The notes beneath the pieces are model-generated. The model ran no database searches and was not told where the DNA came from. It was given only the letters and a program-made list of their open reading frames with translations. From Bacillota bacterium (lineage in GTDB: Bacteria; Bacillota; Clostridia; Lachnospirales; Lachnospiraceae), in NCBI GenBank assembly GCA_023391695.1, contig JAEWAK010000029.1:1-35172 (forward strand): a stretch of 35,172 nucleotides of DNA, written 5' to 3'. Every line of letters begins with the position of its first letter. Position 1 is the first letter of the stretch. Shown here one piece after another: positions 30,983 through 35,172 of the stretch. Position numbers and translations under genes: made by a program.

Positions 30983-32929
30983 TTATTTCTTTTTCCGATA
31001 CCAGATTGCAAAACCGCCTCCCAAGATGATACATACCGCACCAATTATAACATAGAATATTACATTATTATTTTCTGCTGTTTCGATGTCATCCGAAGCA
31101 GTCTGGATCTCCAAAGCAGTATCCGCCGTTTCTTCTGCTGGTGTCTCTGTGACTTCTGCTGCCGTGCTATTTTCACCAAATGTGGTTGTGATACTGTAAT
31201 ATTCATCAAATTCCGTACGGTCAATATAAGATACAGTCAACTGATTGCTGCTGTCCGTTGTTAAACTTGTTGAATAACTTCCTGTTACGGTTACTGAATA
31301 AGCACTTGCACCGTCTACAGCTGTCGTACCATCTGTCACAATACTGACCGTATTTCCGCCTGCATCAACAATAGAGGCTCCGCTTTCCGCATTTAAATTA
31401 GTTACTGTTGAATCACCGGTTACGACCCATTTGGATGTGCTGTCAATATTGATGGTAATCGGTGCTAAAGATTGATCCGTATTCACGGCATTTGCTGAAA
31501 TAACCGCAGCTCCCGTATAAGTAGTGGCCTCCAGAAGATACATATCCAGACTGCTGATGGTATCTACCTCAATGTTGCCCCCCAGTGTCTCGCCAAGGCC
31601 TGTAAACTTCACATCCGCACCGTTACTTCCGGCTGTTCCCCAGTTATTCGCATCATTTCCCTGAATCGTAATCAAATTGACATTGCTGCTGTCAAAATCA
31701 AGAACCGTATTACTTAAAACAATATTTGCCGCGGTATTGGTGCAATAGAACATGGCACCGCTTGTAATTGCGCTTGCAAGGGTGGAATCGGCAGCTTCAA
31801 AGGTTGCAGTGCTTCCGGTCGTGCTTTCCGCATCGCCCGATGTCGACTGGTAAATGATGATGCCATCCGCAATGGGGTCGCTGCCTGTAGCCGTTGTGTT
31901 GGTACTTGTAAGAGTCGAATTATGAATCAAAATCGTATTAAAGCCTTCCATGCCTGCAATCTGGCTTCCTTCTGAGATTCCCGAAACGTTGTCAACCTCT
32001 ATATCACCGGTAGAATAAAGCAGCGGAGAACCTGACCCGATAGTGGAAAGAGTACTGTTAGTTACGGAGATATATCCGCCGCCCCGGTCTGTCGCTATGG
32101 ATGCACTATGGTCTCCTTTCGTTGAAATCGTCAGTAGATTAGCCAGTATCTTTCCTCCATAAGTAGCATCAAGTCCCCTTGAATTTCCGGAAGTGGTAGC
32201 GATCGTATTATTATTGGCATAAACTGTGGCATTGTCCGTAGCAAAAATACCATTGCTCCCTTCGCTGCCGGCGCTTAAGGAGCTTTCCGAAATGTATGCG
32301 GCAGAACCGCTGTTTACTGCAAGAAGGATCGAATTCAGGCCGTAGAAATTACAATTATCTCCGTTTGTATCATCACCTGACTTGGTGAAGGTATCTTTTA
32401 TTATAGTCAGTATTCCGCCATTTTGTACAAGCGCCGCATTCTGGTCTGCTATAGATGCCGTATGGGATTCATTATCCGAGGTGACTGAAGTACCGTCGGC
32501 TGTCAGAACTCCCGAAAGAGTTCCGGTATAATCATAGGTCATGGTATCCGCACCGCCCATACCGCTTCCCCCGGGCACTTCCCCTGGAGGTACTTCTCCC
32601 GTGGGTGCTTCTCCTGTGGGCGCTTCTCCTGTGGAACTTCCTCCTGTGGATGCTTCTCCCGCAGGTGTTTCTCCTGTAGGTCCTTCTCCTGTTGGTACTT
32701 CGCCTTTAGGCATTTCTCCTGTAGGCGCTTCTCCTGTGGCTCTTCCTCCTGTAGGTCCTTCTCCTTTAGGTCCTCCTCCGGAAGGCGGCGTACCACCTTT
32801 TGCTGCTTCACCGGATTGGGTTGTATCTGTTGTAGCAGCACTGATAAGCATCCCAGTCGTTGTAACTGTCATAGCCAGTGTTACAGCCATTATGCATGCT
32901 ATTGCTTTCTTTATTCTTGAATGACTCAT
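30983..32929 (-). CDS. Cell-surface beta-helix protein with pentapeptide-repeat stalk and C-terminal membrane anchor
   Basis: A 648-residue protein; AAGGAGG precedes ATG 32929. Residues 1-32 are a signal peptide (ACIMAVTLAMTVTTTGMLISA). Residues 51-120 are 14 pentads of the form GExPT. Residues ~130-480 look like a right-handed parallel beta-helix: repeated short strands with Asn and Thr/Ser ladders such as YANNNTIATTSGNSRGLDA and ITVTNSTL-like turns. Residues ~480-600 are beta-rich (VTNLNAESGASIVDAGG). The C-terminus is a membrane helix (VIFYVIIGAVCIILGGGFAIW) with YRKKK, which anchors the protein with its bulk outside. Likely an adhesin or carbohydrate-contacting surface protein; ligand unknown. 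It lies between two imperfect direct repeats. Confidence 0.85.
   Translation of the reverse strand: MSHSRIKKAIACIMAVTLAMTVTTTGMLISAATTDTTQSGEAAKGGTPPSGGGPKGEGPTGGRATGEAPTGEMPKGEVPTGEGPTGETPAGEASTGGSSTGEAPTGEAPTGEVPPGEVPGGSGMGGADTMTYDYTGTLSGVLTADGTSVTSDNESHTASIADQNAALVQNGGILTIIKDTFTKSGDDTNGDNCNFYGLNSILLAVNSGSAAYISESSLSAGSEGSNGIFATDNATVYANNNTIATTSGNSRGLDATYGGKILANLLTISTKGDHSASIATDRGGGYISVTNSTLSTIGSGSPLLYSTGDIEVDNVSGISEGSQIAGMEGFNTILIHNSTLTSTNTTATGSDPIADGIIIYQSTSGDAESTTGSTATFEAADSTLASAITSGAMFYCTNTAANIVLSNTVLDFDSSNVNLITIQGNDANNWGTAGSNGADVKFTGLGETLGGNIEVDTISSLDMYLLEATTYTGAAVISANAVNTDQSLAPITINIDSTSKWVVTGDSTVTNLNAESGASIVDAGGNTVSIVTDGTTAVDGASAYSVTVTGSYSTSLTTDSSNQLTVSYIDRTEFDEYYSITTTFGENSTAAEVTETPAEETADTALEIQTASDDIETAENNNVIFYVIIGAVCIILGGGFAIWYRKKK
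32570..32779 (-). repeat. 15-bp minisatellite (14 units) inside the surface protein gene
   Basis: Fourteen consecutive 15-bp units encode the pentads GGGPK, GEGPT, GGRAT, GEAPT, GEMPK and so on to GEVPG. Because the unit is a multiple of three, gain or loss of units would change stalk length without a frameshift. Confidence 0.85.
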
Positions 32930-33066
32930 TTTTATTACCTCCTTGGCATATTAATTTGATATACCTGTATTGTATAATACTAACCTTAAGTGTACTTAAA
33001 ATTAATACCAATGACTGGATATTTCTCCAGAATACGGTTCTAAACAGGAGGATTCTCTATGCTTTC

Positions 33067-33200
33067 TTTATAGTAATCTCAAAGAATACATTTAGACTTG
33101 AAAATTTGAAAATTTTTAAAAGAATATTAAAATATATTCTAACAGGATACAAATAAATATCCCATTATACACACCTAAAAAATTTGAAGAAAAGGATAAA
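33067..33200 (-). repeat. Copy 2 of the XRE-type control region
   Basis: This matches 30737-30850: CTTTATAGTAATCT, then AAAGAATACATTT, ACTTGAAAAT and the palindrome at 33121-33140 (AGAATA-N8-TATTCT). Where copy 1 leads into the XRE ATG, copy 2 reads ATAGAG, so that start is lost. About 130 bp of unrelated leader then separates it from the beta-helix gene, whose own promoter may lie there. The two copies flank the beta-helix gene. Confidence 0.6.
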
Positions 33201-33204
33201 ATAG

Positions 33205-33437
33205 ATAAGTGAAGATAATATTCCGTCCTTACAGCCTCCGATCAAGGTACTTATTATTTCTGACCGTCTGAACGACAAAACGCAGGAATTGTCGGACTGT
33301 TTCTGCTCTGCAGGAATTCATGTCATTGGATTGATGGAAATAAAGAGCAGGCATTAAAACTGGCAGATCACGCTATAGACTTTCTTATTATTGCCGGATA
33401 TTTAAGAAATGAGGGAAGTTACAACAATATTAAGTAA
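33205..33437 (+). pseudogene. Frameshifted remnant of a small receiver-like protein gene
   Basis: AAAAGGA at 33190-33196 precedes ATA 33205, probably a decayed ATG. The frame reads EDNIPSLQPPIKVLIISDRLND, then QELSDCFCSAGIHVIGL. A one-base deletion near 33330-33336 moves it to DGNKEQALKLADHAIDFLII and AGYLRNEGSYNNIK, then TAA. The 233-bp span is one base short of 78 codons. The VLIISD start and alpha/beta alternation resemble a CheY-like receiver or similar Rossmann-like fold, but the family is not certain. It is divergent from the beta-helix gene. Confidence 0.5.
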
Positions 33438-33492
33438 TATAAAAGCCTTCACAAAACTTTTAACACAGTGCATTGGGACCCGAAACAATAAT

Positions 33493-33849
33493 TTACCTGT
33501 GACGGTTTCTGAAATCAACGGGACTTACACCGGTCTGTAATTTAAAAAATTTTGTAAAATTGGAGGGCTGCTCAAATCCAAGTTTGTCAGCGATACAATA
33601 GATCGGTTCTTTCGTAGTCAGGAGTAATTTCCGGGCAAGTTCTAACACCTGTAATTTAATATACTCCTGTGCCGTTTTACCGGTTTCTTTTTTCAGCATA
33701 TCGGAAAGGTAATTCGGAGAATGTCCCATAGCCCCGGCTAGTCCTTTCACACTTGGCATTCCCAGGCGTTTCATTACCTCTTCCGTACATTGCTCCTTTA
33801 AAAGCATCTTAAATTTGGCAACCGTCTCTTTACAGACTACGTTTTGCAT
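33493..33849 (-). CDS. Stand-alone AraC-type DNA-binding protein
   Basis: A 118-residue protein from ATG 33849; an in-frame TGA lies just upstream, so no longer form exists. Nearly all of it is the AraC two-HTH domain: MPSVKGLAGAMGHSPNYLSDMLKKETGKTAQEYI, LQVLELARKLLLTTKEPIYCIADKLGFEQPSNFTKFFKLQTGVSPVDFR. The usual N-terminal cupin or sensor domain is absent, and the ribosome site is poor. It may be a natural short form or the surviving 3' part of a full-length regulator. The preceding plus-strand remnant (33205-33437) suggests this neighbourhood is decaying. Confidence 0.83.
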   Translation of the reverse strand: MQNVVCKETVAKFKMLLKEQCTEEVMKRLGMPSVKGLAGAMGHSPNYLSDMLKKETGKTAQEYIKLQVLELARKLLLTTKEPIYCIADKLGFEQPSNFTKFFKLQTGVSPVDFRNRHR

Positions 33850-33926
33850 ACATTTTCATCTTTTGCTTGATATAGATGAACATGGGTCTATTATCCGCCT
33901 TTTTAATTTTCAACATTTCCCCAATG

Positions 33927-33966
33927 TAAAAATGCCACTATGAAGTATCAGCTTCACAATGGCATT
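33927..33966 (-). terminator. Terminator of the GNAT gene at 33994
   Basis: AATGCCACTATGAAG 33931-33945 pairs imperfectly with CTTCACAATGGCATT 33952-33966, followed on the minus strand by TTTTT. It begins 28 bp past the stop. Confidence 0.8.
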
Positions 33967-33993
33967 CATTATGAAATTAAATTGGATTTTGAA

Positions 33994-34470
33994 CTACTGC
34001 AAATAATGCACCATAATATATTCCTCCTCATTTTCATCAATAATTTGAAATCCTACATTCAAATACATTTTTAATGCATAATTCATCTTTTGTACTGCTA
34101 ATGATGTTTTTGAATATCCGCCTTGCCTTAAATGAGTTAGCATCATCTTAATCATTTCTGTTCCAATGCCACAACCTCGAAATTCTTTATAAAGTGATAT
34201 AGCGAATTCCGGTGTGATTTCATCAACACTACCATATCCTTTAATATTTCTTACCCAAACAGCTCCGACTATTTTTCCATCAACTTCGGCACACAAGCAA
34301 AAATCATCCTTCTTTCTTCCGAAATTATCAATGTATACTTGAAGTTCTGGTTTTTTAATAATTGACTTTGGTGCTAAATTAGTTTCATCTGATTGGAATA
34401 TTGCTTCATACAAAAAATCTTCAAGAAGCGGATATTCCTGTAATTGCATTTTTCTAATAATATAATTCAT
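33994..34470 (-). CDS. GNAT family N-acetyltransferase
   Basis: A 158-residue protein; GGAGG five bases before ATG 34470 decides the start over an upstream ATG. It is a small GNAT: YIIRKMQLQEYPLLEDFLYEAIF, DDFCLCAEVDGKIVGAVWVRNI, EFAISLYKEFRGCGIGTEMIKMML (acetyl-CoA loop RGCGIGTEM) and KTSLAVQKMNYALKMYLNVGFQIIDE. The final strand is YIMVHYL. The substrate is unknown. It stands alone, with its terminator at 33927-33966 and the truncated KilA-N gene upstream. Confidence 0.9.
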   Translation of the reverse strand: MNYIIRKMQLQEYPLLEDFLYEAIFQSDETNLAPKSIIKKPELQVYIDNFGRKKDDFCLCAEVDGKIVGAVWVRNIKGYGSVDEITPEFAISLYKEFRGCGIGTEMIKMMLTHLRQGGYSKTSLAVQKMNYALKMYLNVGFQIIDENEEEYIMVHYLQ

Positions 34471-34526
34471 GTATACCTCCGATTTAATAGGCATTTAATA
34501 ATCGGATTTCATTCCACACATACTGA

Positions 34527-34922
34527 TTACCTCCATACACTTTCTGTAGAAGCAAATTCAAAGGCAATATCAGAATGAGCAAAGGTACCGCCATAACGCC
34601 CAGCTTTCGATGCGATTCCAATAGCATTTGTATTATCAATCCATTTTTGAGCTGATAACGTAAACGCATTATATCCGGCTTGCATTCTAAATCTATCGAA
34701 TTCGATAGGTTTAAAATCAGGGTTATGCAATTGTTCCCATAGTCCCAAAAACTCTATGGCATCTTCTGCCCGCATCCAGTTATTGATTACAATAAAAGGT
34801 TCGTCACTTTTATACTTCGCAATATCCGTAAGAGAAATAAATTCATTTTGAAAATCTTCAGTATAAATAGCAATATCCATTCCCTTTGCGTGAATCGATT
34901 CTTTGACCGGTTTCTTTGTCAT
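34527..34922 (-). CDS. KilA-N domain protein, C-terminally truncated
   Basis: A 131-residue protein; GAGGGAGGG precedes ATG 34922. The KilA-N DNA-binding domain is clear: NEFISLTDIAKYKSDEPFIVINNWMRAEDAIEFLGLWEQLHNPDFKPIEFDRF, FTLSAQKWIDNTNAIGIASKAGRYGGTFAHSDIAFEFAS. Full-length relatives continue from FEFAS with W-I-SPEFKLYLIKEFQ-like sequence and a further ~130 residues. Here the frame ends six residues later (TESVWR, stop). The C-terminal half is therefore lost, probably by deletion. KilA-N proteins come from phages and other mobile DNA, so this may be a prophage or defence-island relic. Confidence 0.8.
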   Translation of the reverse strand: MTKKPVKESIHAKGMDIAIYTEDFQNEFISLTDIAKYKSDEPFIVINNWMRAEDAIEFLGLWEQLHNPDFKPIEFDRFRMQAGYNAFTLSAQKWIDNTNAIGIASKAGRYGGTFAHSDIAFEFASTESVWR

Positions 34923-35172
34923 TGGTACCCTCCCTCTTAAATAATATCTATTTGATAGAATAAATTTTCTATATGCATTGAAAAATATCTGCTATACTGA
35001 TAATATCACAAAAGGCCCCAAAGAACAAGCGTTCTTAACCCTTTTCAGCGGTGAAAGGTAAAATTATAGACTTTTAGCTATCTTACCGTTTGTCCTATCA
35101 AAAACAATTGGAATAATATTTATCCACATGTAATAGCAGAAAACGAAATATCATACACATCACATTAGCAGA
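34923..35172. other. Right-edge stretch without a recognised gene
   Basis: A small inverted repeat (AAGAAC/GTTCTT) lies near 35021-35036. AT-rich sequence near 34940-34960 may hold the KilA-N promoter. No coding signal was recognised before the window ends. Confidence 0.3.

Noticed and set aside
32570..32779. CRISPR-like short repeat array
   Set aside because: The 15-bp units are contiguous, without spacers, and encode an in-frame pentapeptide stalk.
30983..32929. Collagen-like protein based on Gly/Pro repeats
   Set aside because: The repeat period is five (GExPT), not Gly-X-Y triplets.

Overview
The window looks like chromosomal DNA of a low-to-mid GC, endospore-forming anaerobic Clostridia, most likely a Lachnospiraceae-type organism. 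The signs are GGAGG-type ribosome binding sites, TTGACA/TATAAT promoters, CotF-type spore coat proteins, a DUF4317 protein, an ISLre2-family insertion sequence and an anaerobic Ni,Fe-CODH-family enzyme. No tRNA, rRNA or CRISPR array was seen. Most genes lie on the minus strand in short operons with A-tract/U-tail hairpin terminators.

Layout. 1-555: 5' part of a secreted chitin-binding/beta-gamma-crystallin protein that runs off the left edge. 556-1700: a gene-free stretch rich in inverted repeats, then two small spore-coat genes. 1886-4217: an AraC-GyrI regulator and an FkbM methyltransferase. 4360-9113: a four-gene operon of a cooS homologue followed by a NitT/TauT-type ABC transporter (lipoprotein, permease, ATPase), with a divergent MocR-type regulator at 9399-10733. 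10883-11479: an unrecognised protein with an internal duplication. 11783-13764: a BlaI/BlaR1 pair with two perfect operators. 13980-14139: a 160-bp palindromic MITE flanked by TA. 14185-20440: a cluster of macrodomain, NrtR-like Nudix regulator, large methyltransferase, NAD-kinase-like protein and SPFH protein. 20570-24803: a secreted transglutaminase-like protein and a complete ISLre2-type element with 9-bp target duplication. 24902-30731: DUF4317 protein, subtilase, CoiA-like protein, GNAT acetyltransferase and XRE regulator. 30983-33437: a cell-wall beta-helix protein lying between imperfect direct repeats, then a frameshifted gene remnant. 33493-34922: a small AraC protein, a second GNAT and a truncated KilA-N protein.

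Two regions stand out. (1) The cooS product keeps the B- and D-cluster cysteines and most C-cluster ligands, but has Asp where one C-cluster cysteine should be. It also carries 12 histidines within its first 38 residues. A CODH-family protein lacking a C-cluster cysteine (CooS-V of Carboxydothermus hydrogenoformans) is known to hold an Fe-S-O hybrid cluster and not to oxidise CO, so this may not be a true CODH. It is the first gene of an operon with an ABC importer. (2) The SPFH / NAD-kinase-like / methyltransferase operon and the Nudix regulator gene have near-ideal sigma-A promoters (17-bp spacers). Each promoter is followed at once by the same AT-rich element, 24 of 29 positions identical. 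This predicts one regulon, probably controlled by the Nudix-winged-helix protein in response to an ADP-ribose-type ligand, with the macrodomain gene downstream of the regulator. I know of no established function for this gene set.
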